From positions 1 to 25,239 of the forward strand of contig JASJQH010007019.1 of assembly GCA_040143965.1 (NCBI GenBank): a stretch of 25,239 bases of DNA. The letters run 5' to 3'. Position numbers and translations under genes: made by a program. Shown here piece by piece: positions 9,766 through 20,987 of the stretch (within the stretch, counting starts at the first letter, position 1; each line of letters starts with the position of its first letter). This DNA is from Basidiobolus ranarum (lineage: Eukaryota; Basidiobolomycota; Basidiobolomycetes; Basidiobolales). A model generated the notes under the pieces. The model did no database searches and was not told the DNA's origin. It saw nothing but the letters and a program-made list of their open reading frames with translations.

Positions 9766-10863
9766 TGGGGAACAGCGGATAAAATCTCCAGTGTGACAAG
9801 ATCATTAAACGCATGGGAATGGCAAGCTCCCACTTTATCCCCTCATTTCTGATTTCAGTAAGGTTCCTTAATTAAATTTGGCCCACATAATGCAGGCATG
9901 GAGTGGGTATGGTATATAAATGTACTAATCCGAGTACAATTCAAAACAACCACTTGGATCTTAATTCATATAGTAAGCTGGACTCCAACTCGCTAGAATA
10001 CTTGATGTCCAGAAATGGGGCCTTCTAAAAAGCGGAGGGAGTCCTCTCAACCATCGCATTCCATCATACACACGTCAGAAAGGTTAGAGGCAGAGAGAAT
10101 GTTTTCAGTAAACTTTGCAAGTACATACATGATTCTAAATATAGAGCGCCCACTGAATGTATATATGGATCGATGGTAGTCGGGACCCATATGTTGGCTT
10201 TATCAGTTGTAAACTCAGAATTCTGTAAATTTCTTCTGAAACTCGGTCACACCAAGAATACGGTTTTAAGCTTAACTATTGTGTGACTGAGGGTGAATTG
10301 AGCTTGAGTAGGAGTACCGTCAGAAATACTCAGATTTCAAACTTGATCTAGATGAAAAATAGATAATGAGCCTAGATAGAATGACAAATGGAATTTACGT
10401 CTTCATTACCATAGTTTCATCAATAAAGTACAAAAGAAACTAGCCCAATTAATGATTAAGTTGTTTATTGCGGTACGTGTACAAACCACCTTTATCAATA
10501 ACCTGTGCTTTTCATACAACGGACCAATTGACGCCCGTTCTAAAAATAGGTTTAATTGAAAATAGCTTCATCATTGTTATTTACAGTGTTTACATCATTC
10601 TCATCGCATTTTATATTAAGCTCATTTTATAGATGGAATTTGTTTACTTTTCAGATTACCGAGTTCTTCATTGATTAGGAATTTAACTAATCAGTATCTA
10701 TAATGACCAGTCAGGGTTAGGGTTTTCTGATTTCGATTCATTCATGGCTCAATCCTTTGGTAACTTTGTAGATACATTCTTTAACATATATTTACACTAG
10801 CCATACCATATTGTAACTCATCAGCCGAAGTAGTTGCCATCAGGATAAACACAAGAAACCTAA
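9766..10863. other. Shared upstream region of two divergent genes
   Basis: About 1.1 kb lies between the deacetylase and the sorting-nexin gene. There is no open frame worth calling. It holds an orphan TATATAAA at 9913-9920 and GGGTTAGGGTT at 10714-10724, about 140 bp before the sorting-nexin start. Confidence 0.5.
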
Positions 10864-13800
10864 ATGAGTACAATAGAACAGGATGAGTTGTGTAAAGAGT
10901 CAGTCACAACAAGGAATTCTTCTGAAAGCGACGAGAAGACCAACAATAATGATCCTTTAGTAACTACCTCACGTTCGTGGCTACCATCTCAGCTTTCCAA
11001 CCTTACGTCTACGCAAATAACCCTTTTAATACTTGCTATCAGTCTATTGTTGGCCTCTAGAGTTCGACTCTCTGTCCTTACTTTGTTTGGTGGCTTCATT
11101 TTTGGTTATATCTATGCTGTTCCCTCAAACCAGGTTTTGAATAGCCCGATGCTTTCAAAATTCAACATTTTTTATTCTCAAGGCTCCACGGAAGAGGTCA
11201 AGGTTGGTATATAGCATTTTAACTCTATCTTTTGGCCATGAATGCTTAATCAGAAGATTTATATTTTGAAGGAAGTTAAAGAAGTTTCAGAACAACCTAC
11301 GCAGCTTTCTATCTCACCTCAGATAGACAATTCATTAAATAGAATTTTCACTTACTTTATACGCGACTTCATCCAGTATTGGTTTGAACCCTTGAATATT
11401 TCAAAGAGTTCGGAATTTGAGATCACGGTTAGGAATTCTCTAAACGATATAGCAGTGAATTTCTCAGCACACGCGCGTGGTGATAATGTTGATCGTTCTC
11501 TTATGATGATTTATGCTCTGTCAAACACTTTGATAGTTCACATGGTAAAGTTTATATTCATGATAAGAATATATATATCTTATTGTTCAACATATATTTT
11601 ACCAAAATCAACTTGATATTAACCTTCCATTGAATGATATAGCGTGAATATCGCGATTTTGAAGCTTCAGTCTTGCCGTTGAATAGCTATCTATTGGAGA
11701 ACCCAAATTCCCCTTTTAATCAACTACACGATGAGCAATCCCAAATAACACATATCCAACGAATGTCTAAAGTCATATTAACTAGACTTCTATCCAAGAG
11801 AGATGCCTCCAGTCCATGTTTGATCGCGCTCTTTACTGAGATTCTTACTACTAGCACCATTGCACCTACCTTGGAGGCATTCAGCGATCCAGATTGGATA
11901 AATCAGTTAATTATCTCGATATTTAAAACGGAAGAAAGGCACACTTTACCCTCTGACACTAACGAACAACAAAAAGAATATGAACGATTAAAGGCATGTG
12001 GAGATCAAGTTCTGCGAGTTAAAGGTATTTACCAAGAAATGAAGTGATTTCTGGCTAATTTTACTAAATCAGTTAAAATGATACCCTTACTATGAAGTCG
12101 TCGAAGCCCGTCAAATCTATCATTCTGAATCTTATGGTTGGTGATATTTATATGAAAAACGAATACTAGTTCATTTGAAAGTTAATCCATGGAATTTTTT
12201 CAAAGGTCTATATTGTACAATAACCTCTGGAAAAACGAAGCGTAAAACCAAATTTGTCAAACCAGAATCCAATCCGCTTTGGGGAGAGAATTTCAATTTG
12301 TAAAGCAAATTACTTTCAATCATTTCTGAAGATGATGAACTTTTGTACTGATCGAAGATTCTCTTCTGCATATGTAGTTCTTGGCCCGAAGCATCTAGTA
12401 AGAACCCTGGTGATATCACCTTGGAGCTCTATGGCAGAATCATGTTTCCAAAAGGTAATGTCGCTGGCATGGATCTCTCTTGAAGATCATTAATTTCAAC
12501 TTTTATATTAGATGCTGTCATTGGTAAAGCCTGTATCTCGAGAGAGGAGATCACCAAGAATTCATTTACTCGTTCTTGGTTTCCCCTTCAATCAGCCACC
12601 TCTAAAAGTGAACCCTGTGGCGAAGTTTTACTAGAGATAGATATTATTGATGTAAGTGGAGTTCTCGTCTCTCCATTGCCATGCACAAAGCAAATATTAA
12701 AACGAATTTATGACAGGTGTCTGAGTTAGCCTCGATAGGAGCTGGCCAAGAGAACGGTACCATGGATGAAATCGATGAAAAATTGATCCAAGAGAATCCG
12801 TTAAGTTTAAATGATGTCTTACATGGCAACAAAGGATTTCTTGAATTCATGCAGTTTATGGAAGATATTCAGGCTCCTCCTTTCTTACAATTCTGGATGA
12901 ATGCAGAAAGTTTCCTCCAAACATCTGCTCAAAGTAGTCCAGAGTTGATGCAACAAGATGCTGAGATGATATTTAAACTTCATCTTAGTGAAGATGCCAA
13001 GCATAGAGTACCAATCGATCCTAATATATTGGAAGAGATTATTCTAGAACTTCAAGGTGGGCATGTCACCGCCGATTGTTTCCTCAAAGCACAGGCCTAT
13101 GCATTTGATGTGATGGAATCCCCATTCTTCAGGGAGTTCCGTTATAGTGATCTCTTTAAGAAATATTGTCTTGACGCGCGCTTTATTGAGAAGAATCGGG
13201 ATTCGTCAGTTGATAAAAAATTGAATGATGATATAGATTCTGTGGATGTTGTAATAGCTGAATCATTGAAATCCAAAGAGCCAAGTAGCAATCTACCAGC
13301 TGCTAGTAGTGATGAGGATTCTTTCGTATCAACCGAGAGTAATGGACCAAGCCAAGAGGAAGTTGCTCCATCTTCAGTTTTAGGCCAAGAAACCCCACTC
13401 GAGCACCGTGCTATCAAACGTTGTCAATCAATGGCATCTTTTCCCGTATCAGATAAAGAGAAGCTGCAGAATATAGACATCGACTCAAAAACCAGCAGTG
13501 CCGACATGAATCAGGAAGCATCTAAGCGCTCTCGTTCTATGAGCGATGTCACTGCTATCCATAGAGTCAGAGATCATTTCGAGAAACAACCATCTAATAA
13601 TGCCTCTATCCCGGAAGTGGAAGCAAGAGTATCATCTGAAGAGACTGAGAAGGAGGATGATGGAGGAGGAATGAAATTCTTGGCAGCTGCTATTACTTCT
13701 CTTCGAGAACAATTGGTTGTGACTGAAGACTTGATTGAGCAAACCTCTAGTAAAGAATCTAGTAAAATGAAGACTCTAACTCATAACAGAGATGATTTGC

Positions 13801-15356
13801 AACGCCAAGTTAACCAACTGGTGGAGATGGCTCGAGACTTTGCTGATGATGAGGATAAGCATGCTGGTGTGGGGCTAATGGATCTAAAGGGAATCATTGC
13901 TAAAGTATCGGATGCCTCAAGGCCTACCAGTATTGGCCCTAACTTGGTTCAGTCGCTTGCCCCTGGAAAATCACTAATCTTCGTGATTGAATTAGAAAGG
14001 TCGAAATCCAGTGGTGGTTGGATGATTACCCGAAACTTTGCAGACTTCACCAACCTTCACATGGTTCTTCGAGAACAATTTCCTAAAGTTGATAAAATCA
14101 AATTCCCTAGTCGACAAATATTCGGATCCAAAGCCAACAATCAGAAATTGTGCATGGACTTGGAGAAATATTTATCTATGCTACTCTCCGATATGCTGTT
14201 ATGTGAAAGTAAACCATTACAGAGCTTCTTGCAGCCAGATTCCGTGGTTGCCACTCATGAAGATCGTGACATGGGAGATGGAGTGATGCACGCATTCAAA
14301 TCAGCAGCAAATTTGGTGAAAATCCCATTTGTTGACACCCACAAAGCCACCCTTTTCAGGTCAAGGACCGAAGTGAATTCTCCTACCAGTAATAGAACTT
14401 TAAGTGATGAGATTTCATCTCCACGAAATCCTAGCTTCGAATCGTATTTACGTACTGATGAATCTGGGCTTTCCAAACCAACTTCCACTTATCCAAAATC
14501 TGGAAAAACTTCTTCAAAGCTAGGTAATCCTCCCAGAGATTCCAGCTCAGAAGGGCGTCTTAGTACCGAGTCATCAGGCCGAAAAAGCACTCAGAGCTTG
14601 GAAAACCCCTCGCCTGCAGAAACCTTCCCAGCTGGATCAAATGCTAATATTGATTGTTCATCCACATCGATCCGCACAAGCTCGGATTGCGCCATTACTG
14701 AGGATGAAGGCTCAACTCTTGTACCATCTAGAAGCAGCACACAATCGTACCCACCAAGCTCCACCAATCCTCAGAAATACACACCTGATATGAACCAACC
14801 TCCTCCTTGCAGAAGTAGTTCAATTCAATCAATGGATTCAGATAAAGCAACCCTGAAGGATTTGTCTGGGGATGAGGTAGATTTCCTAATTGAAACGTTC
14901 TTTGCTTTAGTTGAAGAGATGTTCGATATGACCGACAGAAAGCAATGGTTGCGTCGAAAAGCATTGAATGTTTTAAAGCAAATTCTACGTCAATCCTACA
15001 GTAAGACCATTAATCGAGAATTTTTGGATTACCTTGATAAAGCCACCTCGGAAGAAAGTATCGTACGAGCCATCGATGCAGTCACCGACTCTATCTGGCC
15101 AGATGGTGTGTGGCCCCAAGAACCGCCAAAACCTAGAACTGACGATGAAAAGCAAGCCACCAAGATAGAAGCAAAGGTATTGTTTGTGAACAACGTACCA
15201 GAGTCTATACTTCGAATGGTTGGAGACTACAATGCCGCTCAAGGAGTTACACGTTTGTTCAATATGCTACAATACCAAGATTTGACTAAAACGCTTTTAA
15301 TCAAAATCTTGGAAGCATGGGTTATGTTAATTCTTAGTGAAGAAAAGAAGCGGTAG
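10864..15356 (+). CDS. Mdm1/SNX13-type sorting nexin: TM-PXA-C2-RGS-PX-Nexin_C
   Basis: Seven exons fit: 10864-11206, 11291-11544, 11643-12024, 12170-12299, 12399-12454, 12512-12651 and 12717-15356, about 1314 aa. Intron 1 is ambiguous: donor 11203 with acceptor 11253 or 11271 also keeps frame. Order: acidic Ser-rich N-terminus; membrane hairpin (about 51-87); PXA (about 115-300); C2 (about 327-433, with GLYCTITSGKTKRKTK and NPLWGENFNF); RGS (about 466-586); Ser-rich linker; coiled coil (about 754-810); PX (about 850-943, with NFADF); low-complexity linker; Nexin_C (about 1150-1309). Mdm1/SNX13/14/25 proteins are ER-anchored tethers that bind vacuole/lysosome or lipid-droplet lipids through PX and affect mitochondrial and lipid homeostasis. 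Yeast Mdm1 and animal SNX13/14 lack a C2 in this position. The C2 shows few acidic calcium ligands, so a calcium-independent role is likely. Confidence 0.88.
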
Positions 15357-15717
15357 ATAACTTTAGGCCTGTAGTGGCGGTACCAAGGGTTAAGATATTC
15401 CCTGCCTTTTTACCCATGAATTACCTCTTCTCCGTAGGCGTAGTATACCATACTTCCCGCTTTCGTCGTTTTCTATGTAGATGAACCATTTATAAGTTTG
15501 ATTAGATTTCATATTATATACTTGTAATAAATAAATATGCGTATTCCCTAATTCGGCAAGGCACTATAGATGATTTTCATTTACTCGATAAGTCAAACTT
15601 GTTCACTAGATTTGCTTGAAAGTTAAAAAAAATTCTTGGAAAAGACTTAGGAGCTCAATCTTTGGACAAACCGAGTTTAATATAAAGATACCGCTTCAAC
15701 CAACGAGGCTACTAAAA
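15357..15717. other. Short intergenic region
   Basis: Separates two genes on the same strand. It contains the polyadenylation-like signals of the upstream gene and no open frame. Confidence 0.6.
15526..15535 (+). terminator. Overlapping AATAAA signals after the sorting-nexin gene
   Basis: AATAAATAAA lies about 170 bp past the stop codon. Confidence 0.5.
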
Positions 15718-17367
15718 ATGTCTGAAGGTAATAATTAACCTTTGTTGGATATATCTTCACCTACAGGCTTGTTTATATGTGAGAATGCATTATTTAACCT
15801 ACGCCAAATTTATTTATCTAAGAAATCTTTGACGTGGAGAAATATTATCATGGTCTTTTAAAGAATAACCCGGTAGGTTACTAGAGCGAAAGAAACATCT
15901 CCCAAAGTTACCTTTCGTCTTGACTTTTTATTCCTTCAGATGATTAACTTGTTTTACAGGAGCTTTCCATGCCGGTTGCGGCTATCCAAGCTTTGGTAGA
16001 AGTTATTAAACATGAAAAAGGTTATTTGCCGTTCACATCAAGTCTATAGATAGATAGATAGATATACATATATTTCAAAAGTGAACAAGAGTTGATTGAA
16101 TTTGGTTGAAATATTTCAGCATCGACCATGTCGGAGTTTATGAAGGTACTCGAGGATGCCAGTCAGAAGTTGAGATCTTCCACCAGAAATTTCATCTCTT
16201 TAGCAGCTGGTTGTGATTTGTACATGCGTTTCGTTACTAGAACTATCCACGATCTTTCGGTAAACAACGAAGATTCTTAGTTTCGTATAGTAAATAATTG
16301 CTTATTGAGTCCATCCTTATTATATGAATTATAGGATTTTGAAGCTTGTAGAGAGCATTTGATCGAACGTGGCAAAGTATTTTTGGAAAAAGCCTCAGAT
16401 TGTCGTAATAATATAGCGGCATTAGGTAGTCAATTTGTTCGAGATGATGCGGTAAGTAAAGTTAGTTCATGTTCAAATGGTTTTCGATATTTACTAAACT
16501 ATGTCATTAAACTTGGAGTAGACTATCTTGATACACGCATCTTCTAGAGTAGTTATGGCCCTGCTTTTACATGCAGCTTCTCTAAACAAGCGCTTTAAAG
16601 TATATGTGACTGAATCTCGTCCTTCTGGATCGGGGTAATCTATTTACTACCTGGCTACCAAACTTCTTTCATTCCAATGTCTAAACTTTTCTTTTTCATC
16701 GTCGACTTAGTATTCGGGTTGCGCGGGATTTAAGAAAAGCTGGGATTCCAGCAACGGTTGTCTTGGATACGGCAGTGGGATATATCATGGAAAAAGTGGA
16801 TTTAGTGTTAGTTGGAGCTGAGGGAGTTGTTGAAAATGGAGGAGTAATCAACCAAGTAAATCGCTGTACTTGAATTATTTGCATGAAGACTTTTCTGAAC
16901 TCAAATCATTTTAGATCGGTACTTATCAAATGGCTATCATGGCCAAGACCGCAAACAAGCCATTTTACGTAGTAGCTGAAAGGTAATGGAATGCACTATC
17001 ACTAAGAATATCTGTAAGAAGGATTGCATTAACTGTGGCATCCTTTATAGTTTCAAGTTCGTACGTCTTTATCCATTGAATCAATATGATCTTCCGACCC
17101 ATACTATGGCTACACTTGGATTTACCGACACTGAACAACAAGCAGAGTCTGGTGAACTTACCGAAGAAAACTACGAGGTTATTTTGTCTACTTAAGCTAA
17201 TATTCTACCCATCATACTAAAGTATCTTCTTTACTCTCCTGAATTCACAACCAAAGACCCCATGCGTTGATTACACCCCACCTGAATATATCACCTTGTT
17301 GTTCACTGATTTGGGTGTACTTACACCAAGTGGAGTAAGTGATGAATTGATCAAACTTCATTATTAG
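15718..17367 (+). CDS. Translation initiation factor eIF2B, alpha subunit
   Basis: Ten exons: 15718-15727, 15823-15872, 15960-16020, 16120-16259, 16335-16451, 16522-16634, 16711-16855, 16915-16982, 17051-17177 and 17257-17367. They total 942 nt (313 aa; the human protein has 305). Phases agree at all nine junctions. Conserved blocks include [70 protein letters not shown], and the end [19 protein letters not shown]. This is the Rossmann-like regulatory subunit of the eIF2B guanine-nucleotide exchange factor. It forms a homodimer at the core of the decamer and senses phosphorylated eIF2 (yeast Gcn3). The first exon has only 10 coding bases. Introns are far denser than in neighbouring genes, as often seen in old housekeeping genes. 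Intron 3 carries a TAGA microsatellite. Confidence 0.95.
16046..16064. repeat. ATAG microsatellite, just under 5 units
   Basis: A short tetranucleotide run lies inside intron 3 of the eIF2B alpha gene. Confidence 0.85.
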
Positions 17368-17461
17368 ATCTCATCAACTTGATCCTTTTTGTTAGCACAG
17401 TCAACTCGACAACTTGATTGTACAGTCTTTTACCTCAATGTTGATATTATGTTGACTGTTC

Positions 17462-17467
17462 AATAAA
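17462..17467 (+). terminator. AATAAA signal of the eIF2B alpha gene
   Basis: AATAAA, in the context TGTTCAATAAATC, lies about 95 bp past the stop. The same 13-bp context recurs after the guanine deaminase gene. Confidence 0.5.
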
Positions 17468-17760
17468 TCTGTCTCTGCTCTATGATAGCCCATGTAAACG
17501 AGTGTTCATAAATCTTGAGCATTGTAGTTGGAATATGTTGGATACCATACACATCTAGACTAGGATAACTGCCGATACTGAAGTAGTTAAAATGATTTCA
17601 ACTAGAATGTCACAACCGTCAGCAGAATGAATTGCTGTCAAGGGTGAATGGTAAATGAATGGCTGTTGGTTAAGAGTCAAATCTATAAATGCAGAATAAG
17701 ATTATACCAAACACTTGAATTATTGTTGATCTTACTGACCATCAGTTTTACACTAATCAT

Positions 17761-17766
17761 TTTATT
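17761..17766 (-). terminator. AATAAA-like signal on the minus strand
   Basis: The complement reads AATAAA about 200 bp past the stop of the minus-strand secreted-protein gene. The assignment is positional. Confidence 0.35.
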
Positions 17767-17965
17767 GGATGGCTAAAAATGGCTCCTCTATACTCTCATT
17801 CATAAAATCCATGTTGTTAGGACTAGTTCTATTTTTGGGGCTACAAAATTTCTTGGGAGACTTTAAGACAATGGCAACGGTATTTCGGTACGAATAAGTA
17901 CTTTGAATGTAAGAAATAACAGTCTAAGATCGAAAAGTCAATATACAAATATTTCCTTAGTTACA

Positions 17966-19064
17966 TCAATTAATGTCACGTACCCATTTAAGTAATCTAC
18001 GCAAAATATTCTTGGCAGCTGCATACTGGGCTGACTTGCAACCATGTCTTACTCGAATTAGCTAAATCACAGGAAAGAATATTTTGAAGTGTAAGAAATT
18101 GCAAGACAAAGAAATTGGAAAATTCAGTTTCTTCTACTGACCTCGAGTCCGCCTACGTTGAAATTCAAAAAATCTGGCCCAAGCCTACTTAAGTTGTAAA
18201 CACTCCAAGAATAAGAGTTTACTGTACGGGCAATGTATTCCATTTCTTCCACAAAAATTGCGTCTTCCTTGATCTCTGCACTAAATAAGCTGGAGTTTAA
18301 ATCGGAATAAACTCTATTAAAGATTCTAAATGTCTTCGATATTGGTGAGGGGTATGGTAATAGTCGATTCGTAACCTAGGATATACATAACATTTAGTCT
18401 TTACTACAAGAGAGGCTTACTCTACGACATTACACTATATTCCACGACACTATCCATTTTCCCTCCATGAGCATTATCATAGTTTGTTCTCCAAGAGCCA
18501 CCATATCTATCCCATACATCCTGCACCAATTGATCGGTAAAATTCCTCCAGCTACTCACAGATACATGTTCTTTGAGGTGAAAAGCGGGTACATACGAAG
18601 GTAGAATGTCTACAATTATGAGGGTTAATTGCAGTAACTTGATTCATTCATAAAATAAAGTCGACTTCATACCAGTTGGAGAATCAACGCCTTGAATTGA
18701 CATCAACAAGTTTACCCCAACGTTCTCCCTGACGTTTCCACGAATAGATGGATGAAGCCATACTGGATACTTCCCAAAATGTGTTCCAATATCGTGAGAT
18801 AGAAACTGATAAGTGCGAAGCATATGTGAAAAGAGAATTTTACTCTCTTGAAGAGTGATCAGAGGAATCGAGGTTGGCATCGGAAACTCGTCGTATCTAG
18901 AGTTTAAAGGTATTACATATACGTAGCCTTTGATATTTTCTGTGGCTTGAGCTAAAAGTTGTTAGTATAATATTCTATAAAAACTCAGATCCCATATTAA
19001 CTTTACCAGCAAGACATCTAGCCATTATCATGAAGATGGATGAATGTAGACATGAAAGCTTCAT
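17966..19064 (-). CDS. Unrecognised secreted protein, five exons
   Basis: Exons 19007-19064, 18673-18951, 18434-18609, 18142-18375 and 17966-18061 (introns 55, 63, 58 and 80 bp) join in phase to a 280-aa product ending at TGA 17966-17968. The start at 19064 gives a plausible signal peptide (MKLSCLHSSIFMIMARCLAA). A strand-like GYVYVIPL follows, then a Pro-containing spacer and an amphipathic segment (LITLQESKILFSHML). The middle is rich in Trp and Tyr, with candidate N-glycosylation sites (NFT, NSS, NLS). The C-terminus is basic (AKNILRRLLKWVRDIN) with no transmembrane or GPI tail. I do not recognise the family. The short strand, spacer and helix order vaguely recalls uncharacterised fungal secretory-pathway proteins, but that is weak. 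The frame-preserving introns are the main evidence that the gene is real. Confidence 0.7.
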
Positions 19065-19112
19065 AACCTAGAGTATATAGATAATAAGAACCTAGAGTAT
19101 ATAGATAATAAG
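19065..19112. repeat. Exact 24-bp tandem duplication abutting a start codon
   Basis: Two identical copies of 24 bp (19065-19088 and 19089-19112) lie directly upstream of the ATG at 19064. Each copy carries CTATATAC when read on the gene's strand, so the duplication doubles a TATA-like element. Confidence 0.9.
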
Positions 19113-19170
19113 ATTACGTAGTGTGATTAGAAATGGCGAGATTAGGGATTAGATAAACCTAGATGTTCCC

Positions 19171-19178
19171 TTTTTATA
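19171..19178 (-). promoter_or_regulatory. TATA-like box of the unrecognised secreted-protein gene
   Basis: The complement reads TATAAAAA about 107 bp before the ATG. This makes it the best core promoter candidate and would place the 24-bp duplication in the 5' leader. Confidence 0.45.
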
Positions 19179-19421
19179 GGAGTTTCCATTGCAGGGATAT
19201 ATTTCTTTTGTTTGGAGCAAGTGAAACGTAAGATATATGCTATGCACAACTTCAGCACATATAGTTAGGTGAATATATGAAACGTTTGCTATGATCACCG
19301 AATATTAGAGATTTAATTTATTAACTCAATTGTGATATATATTTATGTTAGTTGTCTATTTTAAGAGGTTGTTTTTAAATAATTTCTTTTTTACAGCAAT
19401 ATTAGCGAAGAGGTCATAGCT

Positions 19422-20987
19422 TTAATCTTCAAGTGGAAGTGTAGCATTAGCTTGTACTTGTGAGGTCTTGTTTTTGGCAGATTCTTTGTCATTTTCACCA
19501 TGTAACTTTTTCAGCTCTTCATCGCTGATAGGATATGTATCAAAGCATAGATACGCAGAGGAAGGTTTTTCTAGTTTTTCTTCCCAAGCATAACAGGCAG
19601 GGAATTTTACATTCGCTGTAACAGGGTAAGGCGATTCTGCCAAATCATCCCACTCTAACCCCTCGAAGAAAGAATGTTGTTTTATCGAGGTAATATTTAA
19701 TCTGACAGTTGGATCACTAATGACAATTCGTTGGAGAAGATCCACCAGACCTGGCTCAAAGTAAGGTGGATATTTAGCTGGAATAGTAAAGGTGGGGTTC
19801 TTCTCATCTTGGCCGATTTTAATGGGTACAAAGCCATCCAGGTACTCAGCCAGCCTGCTCTCTGGACTGTTGGCTATGTGATATTCCATATAAAGCCAAT
19901 ATAGCGTGGCACCCATGCTAAACCAATCCGATGTAGATCTATCGTGTGCATGATCGTCCCCATATACCTCAGGAGCAGTGGTCATGTCATTAAACATCAT
20001 TACATCTGACCATAAAGGTCCACGTATAGGTAACATCCCACCATAATCAATCATCTTAACATAGTCGTTGACCTTGTACGAGGCAAACATTAAATTGTTA
20101 GGCTTCACATCTCCATGAATTGTTCCGGTGATGTGGTGGAAATGTTCTAAACCCAGGATGAACTCTGCGAAGATCTTCTTCAAACCGCCGGAAGACATGC
20201 CCTTGAATTGGTTCTCCCAACTCAAATCGTCGCCTGAGAGGAATTCGTAAAGAACATACGGAATTCGATCAGGATCCTCACCGTGGCAAGAAATCTGAGC
20301 CAAATAAGGGGAATATTGGGGACTTAACCTCATAGAGTACATGGCCTCTAGTTCCATCTCATACGAATGAATTTCGTCCTTTTGGGTAATGTTAAACCGT
20401 TTTTTTACGAATCCCAAGCCGTTTATCTTATGCTGCAATACTTCAATAGGCCGTCTGCAATAATCTTGAAGGCAGATGTTCGATTTTAGCGACACATAAT
20501 CGTCTGGCTGGCAATATGGCAGGAACCTTCCTAAGTACTAAACCAACCATATTAATAACAAGTCGAAAGTTGTAACTATAAATCTTTCTCAAATTACCTG
20601 GTCGATTTGATCCATTGTGGCCCTAACATCATATTCTTCAAAACTGCTTTTTTTGACTGGTTCTGGCTCCAGTTCCATCGCTTCCTCCATATTGGACGTA
20701 TCTTCTACCAGTTCAGGTTGATGGTCGTCTCGCAAAATATCCTCGATAACCTTGTCCCAGGTATCCTCCAACTCGGTAAAATTTTCTGCAACTCCGTGAT
20801 CAGATTCCAAGTCTAAAGAGGGCATTATTTGATACCTGGTACCTTGCCAGCTTTGAATGTTTATTCGATTCCATTCATCCCACAGATCCAGCTCGGATAG
20901 CAAATCGTCGAATAAATCAACCTTCGAAAGAGAATTCGCCCATGAGGTCGCACTAAGCGAGCTTAAGAATATCCAACTTATCCGCAT
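19422..20987 (-). CDS. Protein kinase with an N-terminal signal peptide
   Basis: Exons 20598-20987 and 19422-20507 (90-bp intron, phase 0) encode 491 aa. Residues 1-17 look like a signal peptide (MRISWIFLSSLSATSWA), followed by about 110 acidic residues. The kinase domain spans about 145-410: GLGFVKKRF (K165 as the likely ATP-site Lys), ELE in helix C, HGDVKPNN (D263, K265, N268) in place of HRD, IDYGG (D284) in place of DFG, then APEVYG and DWFSMGATLYWLY. Lys, catalytic Asp and metal Asp are all present, so it should be active. A poorly conserved Gly-loop and the HGD/DYG variants set it apart from common families. The C-terminal tail is charged and has no ER-retention motif. If the signal peptide is real, the enzyme acts in the secretory pathway or outside the cell. 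Substrates are unknown. Confidence 0.85.

Larger units (their letters stand above)
17368..17965. other. Intergenic region between convergent genes
   Basis: No gene is supported. It holds the 3' signals of both flanking genes (AATAAA at 17462 on plus, 17761 on minus), about 300 bp apart, so the two transcripts need not overlap. Confidence 0.55.

Noticed and set aside
13142-15242. Antisense open frames across the large sorting-nexin exon
   Set aside because: Shadows of a well-supported coding exon; none has a motif.
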